Source: Methanobacteriota archaeon (lineage in GTDB: Archaea; Thermoplasmatota; Thermoplasmata; Thermoplasmatales; Aciduliprofundaceae). Taken from it: a stretch of DNA of 38,302 bases. The stretch spans positions 1 through 38,302 of the forward strand of contig JAADDK010000016.1 in the NCBI GenBank assembly GCA_013154005.1, read 5' to 3'. Of the stretch, positions 31,047 to 38,302 are shown in pieces; position 1 is the first letter of the stretch, and the number at the start of each line of letters is the position of its first letter. The translations under genes and the position numbers were made by a program. Under the pieces are notes generated by a model. That model saw only the letters and a list, made by a program, of their open reading frames with translations. It was not told the origin of the DNA and searched no databases.

Positions 31047-34000
31047 ATGAAAATAATAAAAAAGGAGGGTGGAAGAATACCGTTTGCGTATGTGTTTGCC
31101 ATAATATTTGTGCTTATGCTTTTACTGGCGGGCATATACGCAAGTATACTGGGCAGACATAATATAATAAGCATAGATAAATTCTATAAGGAATCGGACC
31201 AGGACCTTAGAAACATAAATGATATGGTAAGAGAGAAAGCGTACCACAGTCTGATGGAAATCATACATAATATAACGAAACAGAGAGATCCCAAGTTGTA
31301 TATGATTCAAAAATATTTAGAACAAAACATGTCAAATTACATAAATGCCACATTTCCTATAATAACCCAGGATTACGTCGTGAAAGTTGATAATTATACT
31401 GTAAAAGTGGTTATGGATTACAAAAAAACAAAAGCTTTTATAAAAGATTTTAAACTAAAATGGATAGACTATACTTACGGACTGGACAATCTTCAGGAGG
31501 GATATAAAAAGCAAACTCAGTTACCCGTATACCCATATGTGGTGGGATACTTCAATTACACATTTAAGGATAGACGTAGCGGATTCGTAATGAAAAGATT
31601 AATGAAGTTCAATCGTATCGTATATTCCCCACTTCCACTTTTAAAATTCGAATTTGATGAATTCAGAACCTCCACCACCAACGCGGGAGACTTTGGGAGA
31701 CTTATCAAATATATTCTTACAACGATAACCGAATACCGCATACTTATAGGCGATGCTGCGGGGCAATATGGTGGATATAACGTTTCGGTTACCCAGGTAT
31801 TAACAAAAGCAGATGTGGAAAAGGCAGTGAATCTTGCCCTGCTCTTAGAAAGTGTACGTTATTTTGGAACGTATGATAAGAACACCGCAGCTAAAATGGG
31901 TATCGGCACGATTATCGACCAGTATCTTAAAAAGGGAACCATTGACGCTGCGGATATCTATTTCCTCTGGAACCATATGAATTCATACGTATGGGCAAAT
32001 CGCATACTGGGTCAGAGCATATACAGCTATGCAGATAGATTCGTTTACGAATTACTACGAGAATTCTGGACAAACAATGATCTGTACGCAGACCCAACGC
32101 TTAAAGAACCTCTGCTTAACTGGGAAAAAATAAAACAGAAAGGTGACGACTGGATTAAGGATATGCTGGCCAAGTATCTGGACGTGTGGCGAGGCTGGCT
32201 TCAAATACCTAAAATAATTATACCTCACTACGCAAAAGTAGACATCACTGAGAAATTTGACATAGTAATCATACTGCCCAAACCCCCATACATCATATAT
32301 GAACCAGACCAGACAGTTACATTGCACTGGGTAATATGGAACATGCCTGTGGAAAATACCGTGGACCTGATACTCGGACCCAAACCTAAAAACTTCGAAC
32401 TTTATGCCCTGGGAACCTCCACAGATCCGCCATATGTACATATCGGCCATTATCAATATCAGCTAGTAAAGCAATCATTTATAGAAGAGCATCAGCATTA
32501 CAAAGGAGGCAGTGATCCATATCTTAGTACGTTGGAGTATGTGATGGATGCACTTACCAGGTCTATGAAAAAGAGGTCAAATACATGGGATAATACCTCC
32601 CAGAAAGGATTCATAGATTTTGCGGCCTATGATGCTTCCATGTTAAGTTATATCGATAACCGCAATATAAACCTGGCCGGAAATCCAAAAGACGAAAATA
32701 CAATATTAATAAACGGCACCCAGGAAATAGTTAACGGGCCGCTGACCCAGGCGTCAAATACATTTTCAAAATGGATATATCCGCTGAAAGAAACATGGTG
32801 GAAGTATGGTGCATATAGAGAAAATTCGACAGGAGATAACGATGCATATCTTTATTACCTTACAAAAGACACCGTCGATCTGTGGTATCAGGCAATGAAA
32901 AATCTATATGACGGCGGAGATCCCTCACATACAGACGATGCAGGACCTTATGACTCAGACTGTAATCATTATCCATCTCATCATCAGGTCAGCACATGGC
33001 CCACACCGTACTCCGGCTATCCATTCTATGGAGTGGGAAACCACAACGGCTCATTTAATTTTCATAGAGATCTTACCCGTGATGCGTACAACGATATAAG
33101 AGAGCTTATGTGGGAAAAAGCCATTGAAAAAGGACTCGAAAAAGGAGGTGTGGGAATTCCCATATACAGCCACGAAAACGTATGGAACGATGTCAAACAG
33201 AAAACGGAAGATGCAAGACAGAAAGTGGTGGGTCAAGATGGACTTATAAAAAATCTGAATTTCTGGTTCTGGCCATACGTATATTTCAACAAGGCATATT
33301 TCATAGTAAAACAATTTGGAGATTTACGAACGTTTATGGATTACATAACTGACAATGGATCATACAAATCAAAGAGCGATTCAGATTTATCTAATTTCTA
33401 TAAGTTTGTAAGGTGGCGTGTAGGATTACCAATCTTGGGAATAGCTGGATTACCACCCGTAAACCCGGGAAACAGCAGTGGAGGCGGTGGAGGAAATAAT
33501 ACCACCCATGTTACCGGACTGGGGCTGGACGTATCGCATTATCAGGGAACAATAGACTGGACAAAGGTACGCAACGCAGGATACACCTTTGTATTTGTAA
33601 AGGCAAGTCAGGGTACAAGTTATGTGGATCCTCTGTTCTCCACCAATGTCCAGGGTGCGAGTGCGGCAGGACTGAAAGTGGGAGCATATCACTTTGCAGA
33701 ACCAAGTGATGACCCAATTGCAGAAGCTGACCATTTTGTAGATGTGATTAAACCTTACCTTAGTTACATGTCACTGCCACCGGCACTGGATCTGGAGCAA
33801 ACAGGAGGTTTGAGCTGGAGCGCACTAAGCAATTGGGCGAATGAATTCGAGAAAGAAGTGCAGGCTAAAACAGGAATTACGCCGATAATTTACGTTAATG
33901 TGAATTATGCCACAAACTTAGATTCATCAGTCACACAGTGGCCACTATGGATTGCAGACTGGACATACAATCCAAATGCCACACCCAGAACAGGAAAATG

Positions 34001-35780
34001 GAGCTCATGGAGCTTTTGGCAGTACAGTGATAGCGGATCAGTACCAGGAATTGCAGGAAGCAGTGTTGATCTGGACAAGGCATCAGGCAGAACTTTAGAG
34101 ATGCTGTACAGTATAAGAGCGGGATCATCCTACTCCGTAAATGGACTTCTGGGAGAACTAGCAAAATGGATTCCAAACTCATATCAGGTTATGGAAAAGA
34201 ACATAATTCTCAACGCAAGATACAGTTCCATTCCAATATTCCCCTCTGTCCACTCCAATCGCCACATATTCTGGGACACCACTCATTTCCAGGACGCAAA
34301 CATGCATAGGACAAAGAACGAAACCGTGTGGGTGGATTTCCAGCCAGATTACCTTGAAGCGGGAAAGAATCTCAATATAGGCATATCTCTCGGACCCGGC
34401 CACAAGTTTGTAGATGTGCAGGATACAGATTATGATATGAGCGAAGCACCGTACGAGTATCAGTACACAGTAACCATATCCGGCACACTGAATCTGAATC
34501 TTCACACAGATCGCACATCTCTGGTATATGGAGGGATACACTGGCTCACGTGGTACAACGGCACAGTGCCAATTAACCTGAACATTAAAGTGCCCATTTA
34601 TTCGGCATGGTTCCTGGAGTCACACTGGAACAGTTGCACCGCGGCGGATAACTGGGCATTTCACACAGATGTCCCATTCAGTTACACTCGCGGCTACTTC
34701 AATATGCTTGGCAAAGATTCACCAACCAAGCCGTTCTTCATAAGCCAGCCACTCAATACATTTATATACGACTACGAGAAGATTGGCGAGGTGTGGAACA
34801 GATATGCGACATTCACCAACTTCGCGCTGATCAACATAAAAGACGAGCTTGCTGCATGGAATTACACCTATCACAGAATAATCACCAACGCGACCAAAGA
34901 GGTAGCCACCGGGATAAATGCCGCATCATCGGGCTTCAGCACTGCCCAGAATGACCTCAACAACGTATTTGCAAAGGCTAACGGGTACACAAATCAGCTA
35001 CACTTTTTCTACTTCTCACGTGATTTCACGGTGACAAGTTCACAGGTACAGGAAAACAACGGATACCGACAGTTCAACGTGAATTTAGGCAGCAAAACGG
35101 TGCAGGAAAAGTATCAGGAAGGCAAATATTCGGTGCAGGGTCAGCTTTCAGGAAGCGGTGTGAATTTACAGATGAGCAATTACTACGACTACATGCATAT
35201 CAGCTTGAGTATAAAAACAGGGTCAATTACCCCGTATTTCCTATCGTACCACAATATAAGCGGAGGCAGGTCAGTGCGAATGTATGTAGAACGTTTAGAT
35301 AATGTGCTTAAAACCGACTTTGGACTTGTAGGAGATAGCAGTGCAATCAACAACCTTGCAAAGTATTTTCCAAAAAATATCACATATCTAACTCAGGAAT
35401 CATTGATAAAAGTATTCCATCAGATTCTGAAAGATATATACGTAAACGAGACCATTAGCTACAGATTTGGAATATTTGTAAATCTGATAGGCGGAAATCA
35501 GCGCCTTACTTATATTATATGGTACAATGGAACACCCACTCCAGACTCGTTTATTATCTGGCTCAACAACGAAATAAGACCCATTGTCTACGAGCTGGGA
35601 ATATCAGAGTTCCCACAGTACAGTTATGATTTACTGACACTGAATAACATATATTACTCAGTAAACAATCTGTGGATGGACACAGACTACGACTCTTCAT
35701 CGATATTTGGATACGCAACACAGGGTCACGCACGTGCAGCGTGGGACGGATACGTGATAGAAATGTCCTATCATCTCTGA
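31047..35780 (+). CDS. Giant pilin-like surface protein with an internal GH25 muramidase domain
   Basis: The 1577-residue protein begins MKIIKKEGGRIPFAYVFAII and a membrane helix (~12-33), like the large haloarchaeal proteins starting RGRVPFA (DUF7286-like) found in pilin-type operons. Residues ~34-800 and ~1015-1577 are exodomains I do not recognise, with many NxS/T sequons. In between, after a Gly/Asn/Thr linker (~805-823), lies a full GH25 lysozyme domain (~824-1010): GLDVSHYQG with D828, GAYHFAEP, the catalytic pair D915/E917 in ALDLEQ, WIADW, and FWQYSDSGSVPGI. GH25 cleaves bacterial peptidoglycan between MurNAc and GlcNAc. Archaea lack murein, so the target should be bacteria. The domain looks intact. 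Confidence 0.87.
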   Translation: MKIIKKEGGRIPFAYVFAIIFVLMLLLAGIYASILGRHNIISIDKFYKESDQDLRNINDMVREKAYHSLMEIIHNITKQRDPKLYMIQKYLEQNMSNYINATFPIITQDYVVKVDNYTVKVVMDYKKTKAFIKDFKLKWIDYTYGLDNLQEGYKKQTQLPVYPYVVGYFNYTFKDRRSGFVMKRLMKFNRIVYSPLPLLKFEFDEFRTSTTNAGDFGRLIKYILTTITEYRILIGDAAGQYGGYNVSVTQVLTKADVEKAVNLALLLESVRYFGTYDKNTAAKMGIGTIIDQYLKKGTIDAADIYFLWNHMNSYVWANRILGQSIYSYADRFVYELLREFWTNNDLYADPTLKEPLLNWEKIKQKGDDWIKDMLAKYLDVWRGWLQIPKIIIPHYAKVDITEKFDIVIILPKPPYIIYEPDQTVTLHWVIWNMPVENTVDLILGPKPKNFELYALGTSTDPPYVHIGHYQYQLVKQSFIEEHQHYKGGSDPYLSTLEYVMDALTRSMKKRSNTWDNTSQKGFIDFAAYDASMLSYIDNRNINLAGNPKDENTILINGTQEIVNGPLTQASNTFSKWIYPLKETWWKYGAYRENSTGDNDAYLYYLTKDTVDLWYQAMKNLYDGGDPSHTDDAGPYDSDCNHYPSHHQVSTWPTPYSGYPFYGVGNHNGSFNFHRDLTRDAYNDIRELMWEKAIEKGLEKGGVGIPIYSHENVWNDVKQKTEDARQKVVGQDGLIKNLNFWFWPYVYFNKAYFIVKQFGDLRTFMDYITDNGSYKSKSDSDLSNFYKFVRWRVGLPILGIAGLPPVNPGNSSGGGGGNNTTHVTGLGLDVSHYQGTIDWTKVRNAGYTFVFVKASQGTSYVDPLFSTNVQGASAAGLKVGAYHFAEPSDDPIAEADHFVDVIKPYLSYMSLPPALDLEQTGGLSWSALSNWANEFEKEVQAKTGITPIIYVNVNYATNLDSSVTQWPLWIADWTYNPNATPRTGKWSSWSFWQYSDSGSVPGIAGSSVDLDKASGRTLEMLYSIRAGSSYSVNGLLGELAKWIPNSYQVMEKNIILNARYSSIPIFPSVHSNRHIFWDTTHFQDANMHRTKNETVWVDFQPDYLEAGKNLNIGISLGPGHKFVDVQDTDYDMSEAPYEYQYTVTISGTLNLNLHTDRTSLVYGGIHWLTWYNGTVPINLNIKVPIYSAWFLESHWNSCTAADNWAFHTDVPFSYTRGYFNMLGKDSPTKPFFISQPLNTFIYDYEKIGEVWNRYATFTNFALINIKDELAAWNYTYHRIITNATKEVATGINAASSGFSTAQNDLNNVFAKANGYTNQLHFFYFSRDFTVTSSQVQENNGYRQFNVNLGSKTVQEKYQEGKYSVQGQLSGSGVNLQMSNYYDYMHISLSIKTGSITPYFLSYHNISGGRSVRMYVERLDNVLKTDFGLVGDSSAINNLAKYFPKNITYLTQESLIKVFHQILKDIYVNETISYRFGIFVNLIGGNQRLTYIIWYNGTPTPDSFIIWLNNEIRPIVYELGISEFPQYSYDLLTLNNIYYSVNNLWMDTDYDSSSIFGYATQGHARAAWDGYVIEMSYHL
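33466..34080 (+). other. GH25 lysozyme domain with its Gly-rich linker (within 31047-35780)
   Basis: The linker GNSSGGGGGNNTTHVTG is followed by the GH25 barrel. All active-site regions of the family are present: the first-strand Asp, the DxE pair, and the WQY and late VDLD segments. Reading frame and base composition are continuous with the flanking archaeal parts, so if acquired by transfer it has since adapted. Confidence 0.88.
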
Positions 35781-35840
35781 TTTATTTTTAAACAACGACG
35801 AAATCGGAAAGTTTTTTTCCATGTAAGTTATGCTCCTCGT

Positions 35841-36941
35841 ATGTTTGAAAAAGTGAAAGTAGATGAAAATGAGTATGTGAGGGTGCCCAGAGACGAGCTT
35901 TTTAGAGTGGTCAAGGACGTTTTTATGGCCATGAACGTACCCGAGGAAGATGCGGAAATCGTCGCGGAGAACCTGGTTATGGCGGACCTGCGCGGCGTGG
36001 AGAGCCACGGTGTGCAGCGTTTGAAGAGATACGTGGACGGCATCAAGGCCGGCGGCGTGAAGATAAACCCGAACATAAAGGTGGTGAAAGAATCGCCCGT
36101 TTACGCGGTTCTTGATGGTGATGAAGCTCTTGGTCAGGTTGTGGCGTACAGGGCAATGCGCATGGCCATCGAGAAAGCGAAGAAGAACGGAATAGGTATT
36201 GTGGGTGTGAAGAACAGCAATCATTACGGCATCGCTGGCTATTATGCGTACAAGATGGCAAAAGAGGGACTTGTGGGTATGAGCCTGACCACCTCGCGCC
36301 CGCTGGTGGCACCCACCGGAGCGATGGAGAAATTTGTGGGCACTAATCCCATAGCGCTCGGCGCGCCCGTGGAAGGAGAAGAGCCGTTTCTGCTGGATAT
36401 GGCCACAAGCGTGGTGCCCAGCGGAAAGATTGAAGTGTACCGGCGCAAGGATAAGCCAGTGCCTGAGGGCTGGGGCATAAGCACCGAGAACGGCGAAATA
36501 ATAACGGACCCGCACGTGATACTGAGCCCGAAGGGCACCATACTCCCTCTTGGCGGTCTGGGCGAGCTGCACGGCGGACATAAGGGCTACGGGCTCGGCG
36601 TTCTGGTGGATATTCTCAGCGGTGTGCTGATGGGCGCAACATGGAGCAGGCATGTTGGCGGAACGAGCGATAAGCACAGCGATGTGGGGCATTTCTTCAT
36701 GGCGATTGACCCCGGCGCGTTTGGCGATGCGGAAGAGTTCAAGAAAAATATGAAGAAAATGAAAGAAGAACTGCACAACGCCAAAAAGCACCCGAACTTT
36801 GAGAGGATATGGGTGCACGGCGAGAAGGGACATCTCACGGCACAGACGAGATTGGAGATTGGCATACCCATATACCGCAAGGTGTTCAACGAAATTAACG
36901 AAATTGCGAAAGAAGTGGGCGTTGAGCCGCTTAAAGAATAA
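35841..36941 (+). CDS. Ldh2-family malate/L-lactate/L-sulfolactate dehydrogenase
   Basis: The 366-residue protein belongs to the NAD(P)-dependent family unrelated to classical lactate dehydrogenase. Marks are LVMADLRGVESHGVQRLKRY, VGVKNSNHYGIAGYYAYKMA, TNPIALGAPVEGEEPFLLDM, ATSVVPSGKIEVYRRK and HKGYGLGVLVDILSGVL. The substrate (malate, lactate, sulfolactate or ureidoglycolate) cannot be told from sequence alone; malate is the usual annotation in archaea. It is a single gene, GC-richer than the surface-protein operon before it. Confidence 0.9.
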   Translation: MFEKVKVDENEYVRVPRDELFRVVKDVFMAMNVPEEDAEIVAENLVMADLRGVESHGVQRLKRYVDGIKAGGVKINPNIKVVKESPVYAVLDGDEALGQVVAYRAMRMAIEKAKKNGIGIVGVKNSNHYGIAGYYAYKMAKEGLVGMSLTTSRPLVAPTGAMEKFVGTNPIALGAPVEGEEPFLLDMATSVVPSGKIEVYRRKDKPVPEGWGISTENGEIITDPHVILSPKGTILPLGGLGELHGGHKGYGLGVLVDILSGVLMGATWSRHVGGTSDKHSDVGHFFMAIDPGAFGDAEEFKKNMKKMKEELHNAKKHPNFERIWVHGEKGHLTAQTRLEIGIPIYRKVFNEINEIAKEVGVEPLKE

Positions 36942-36942
36942 T

Positions 36943-36969
36943 CTTTTTCTTAATTTTTCATATGTTTTT
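36943..36969 (+). terminator. T-rich terminator after the Ldh2-family gene
   Basis: Three T-runs (CTTTTTCT, ATTTTTC, GTTTTTC) follow the stop within 30 bases, as expected for archaeal intrinsic termination. The remaining gap to 37105 shows only the TATA box of the next gene. Confidence 0.45.
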
Positions 36970-37060
36970 CCGAGATTATCAACTGTTACATGAGGAGCGG
37001 GGATCTGAGATACTAAGTGTGGCGATATCACTGGAAATTATCAGAAAATATGAGCAAAAC

Positions 37061-37073
37061 ATTTAAATATATC
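37061..37073 (+). promoter_or_regulatory. TATA box of the secreted C13-like protein gene
   Basis: ATTTAAATATATC lies 33-45 nt before ATG 37106, and AAGGTG at 37093-37098 serves as ribosome binding site. Confidence 0.6.
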
Positions 37074-37105
37074 TTAAACTATTCATACAATTAAGGTGTT
37101 GGAAT

Positions 37106-38302
37106 ATGAAATGGGGACTGGTTATAGTGGGAATAGTGAGTGTGCTGCTCCTCAGCGGGCTGGGGGGGGGCGATGGGCGCGCATCCGCATGGTAAGCTGA
37201 TAGATCACGGATACTTTAAGGGCCGCATATTTTACAACGGGCACATAAAATATGTGATTCATGGCCTTCACGCCCGGATTTTTAATGCCCATGGTGGAAT
37301 GTATGTTAGAGACGTGCATCCAGAGATACTGGTTCATCTTAACAAATGGAAGAGAATAAAATTTGTAAATATCAGTGAGGAAGAGTACAGTGCGAACGGC
37401 ACGCATTTTGTGGTGGTGGAAGCTGAGCATCATGGTGTGGTGTATGCGCACATATCCATAATGTACCGGCAGAAGGTTAACTTTTCACTGTACGAGCCAT
37501 TGTATCCAAGAATGTGGCTCACATTTAACAGTAGTGTGGAGTACAGAATAATATGGAAAATAGATGGAATACACATACCCCGATTGATGATAAAAGACAA
37601 CGGCACGGGATACACCGAGCCGCCGTTCAGGCACGGGCACATGAAGCGAGTGCTGTTCAACGGCACTGTAAGGAAAAACATGGTGTTCAGAGACTGGCAG
37701 GACATAATGATTGGCTACGAGGGTGGAAAGAAAAGATTCGGGTTCAACTGGGAAGTGTCAAAAGAGCGGTTTCGGGTGCTGAAATTGAGCAGAGTTCGGG
37801 ATGGTGTAAACGCGGAGGTGAGCACGGAGCCACAGGAAAGCGATGCATATCAGAGTTATACATTTAATCCGCCGACACCGGATACAGGGGGCGGAGGCGG
37901 CTCCGGCGGTGGCGGCAGCACCCCGCAGGACTCTGACCACGACGGCCTGAGTGATAATACTGAGGTTGCGGGGTGGTATGTGTACTGGTATGATTCCTCT
38001 GGAAGGTATCACTGGAAGCATGTCACATCTGACCCAAACAAACCGGACACGGATGGAGACGGTTTAAATGATTCAATGGAATACAAGTATCAGTTAGACC
38101 CAAGAAACAAAGACACCGACGGAGATGGAATGAGCGATTACTACGAGGTGCACTATGGCAAGCCGGCGGGCGGCTGGCAGGAGCCGCATTATTACAATCA
38201 CCGGTACGCGGTGATAATTGTTGGTGGGGGATATGATTCCAACACGTTTTATCCCGCTTTCTGGAACGATGGCAAGGCGATGTATGATAAGCTGGTGAAC
38301 GA
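37106..38302 (+). CDS. Secreted calcium-repeat protein with C13/caspase-like region; frame broken at a G9 tract; cut by window edge
   Basis: Absent from the ORF track. ATG 37106, behind AAGGTG, encodes a signal peptide (MKWGLVIVGIVSVLLLSGLG) but that frame stops at 37195. The +1 frame is open from 37140 to the window end and carries the body (HGKLIDHGYFKGRIFYNGHI onward). Removing one G from the run 37162-37170 joins them as LLLSGLGGAMGAHPHGK, a normal signal-peptide cleavage region. The body has a ~230-residue beta-rich part, a GGGGGSGGGGS-type linker, three calcium-type repeats (DSDHDGLSDNTEV, DTDGDGLNDSMEY, DTDGDGMSDYYEV), then RYAVIIVGGGYDSNTFYPAF and FWNDGKAMYDKLV, resembling the start of C13/caspase-like peptidases. 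Confidence 0.75.
37162..37170 (+). repeat. G9 homopolymer in the signal-peptide coding region
   Basis: Nine consecutive G separate the signal-peptide frame from the body frame. Eight G would restore one open frame. It is either a slippage-prone switch or a base-calling error. Confidence 0.7.

Noticed and set aside
33466-34080. Idea that the GH25 segment is an assembly chimera
   Set aside because: The frame is continuous on both sides, the composition matches the flanks, and a linker marks a natural domain border.
35697-37031. 444-residue minus-strand ORF opposite the Ldh2-family gene
   Set aside because: Its sequence is the complement of a recognisable dehydrogenase and shows His/Ala/Arg-rich antisense composition without any domain.
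37430-38021. Minus-strand ORFs of 91 and 87 residues at the right edge
   Set aside because: They are shadows of the frameshifted secreted-protein gene, whose plus-strand +1 frame has calcium repeats and a peptidase-like region.
1-38302. tRNA/rRNA genes, CRISPR arrays, insertion sequences
   Set aside because: Intergenic gaps are short and were read by eye; no cloverleaf, regular repeat-spacer pattern or transposase was seen. A covariance-model scan would settle small RNAs.

Overview
The window looks like chromosomal DNA of a thermoplasmatote archaeon, most likely an Aciduliprofundum-like (DHVE2) peptide-fermenting thermoacidophile. The archaeal assignment is firm: S19e, L39e, L31e, L15e, aIF6, PDCD5-type protein, RNA polymerase subunit Rpo6/K, an archaeal mevalonate cluster, and TATA boxes about 25 nt ahead of many start codons with little or no leader. 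The genus is inferred, mainly because a GH25 lysozyme inside an otherwise archaeal gene recalls the one I remember being reported from Aciduliprofundum boonei. No tRNA, rRNA, CRISPR array or insertion sequence was seen, and no stretch over 300 bases lacks a gene.

Layout. 1-467 (-) is the N-terminal half of a rhomboid protease. 557-1117 (+) is a small PD-(D/E)XK-like protein. 1207-3819 (+) encodes HMG-CoA synthase, acetoacetyl-CoA thiolase and their DUF35 partner, the entry to isoprenoid lipid synthesis. 3855-4469 (+) is a six-helix membrane protein. 8783 down to 4480 (-) is a tightly overlapping six-gene operon: three related zinc-ribbon proteins (two membrane-anchored), a four-helix membrane protein, a helical protein, and an SPFH protein with three C-terminal zinc ribbons. 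It looks like a membrane-surveillance module. 8838-10498 holds a SemiSWEET, a predicted zinc protease and an MTH1-like NUDIX hydrolase.

10540-12425 (+) is a translation operon (S19e, PDCD5-like, L39e, L31e, aIF6). 12429-18488 mixes metallo-beta-lactamase proteins (UPF0173, aCPSF2-like), a HemK2-like methyltransferase, a membrane FKBP, the L15e/COG1325 pair, a TPR protein and Rpo6. 18545-21547 has a half-size EamA transporter, a small cytochrome-b-like membrane protein, MoaC-MoaB plus a membrane protein, and a stand-alone XPF-type nuclease.

The right third is rich in surface proteins. 21631-25920 is a 1429-residue protein joining a cytoplasmic HhH/zinc-ribbon head to a huge exodomain with a PEF-CTERM-like tail. 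After a serine-synthesis pair (class V aminotransferase, SerA), a NERD protein, a winged-helix regulator and a two-helix membrane protein comes a three-gene pilin-like operon (30085-35780). Its last product (1577 residues) carries a complete GH25 muramidase domain in its middle. An Ldh2-family dehydrogenase follows, and the window ends in a secreted, calcium-repeat protein with a C13/caspase-like start. That gene's signal peptide is out of frame with the body across a run of nine G, which makes it a candidate phase-variable gene.

The best leads are the GH25 insertion in a giant pilin-like protein, the zinc-ribbon/SPFH operon, the G9 switch, and a 30-bp dyad over the TPR gene promoter. Residue positions were counted by hand; family calls come from recognised motifs, not database searches.
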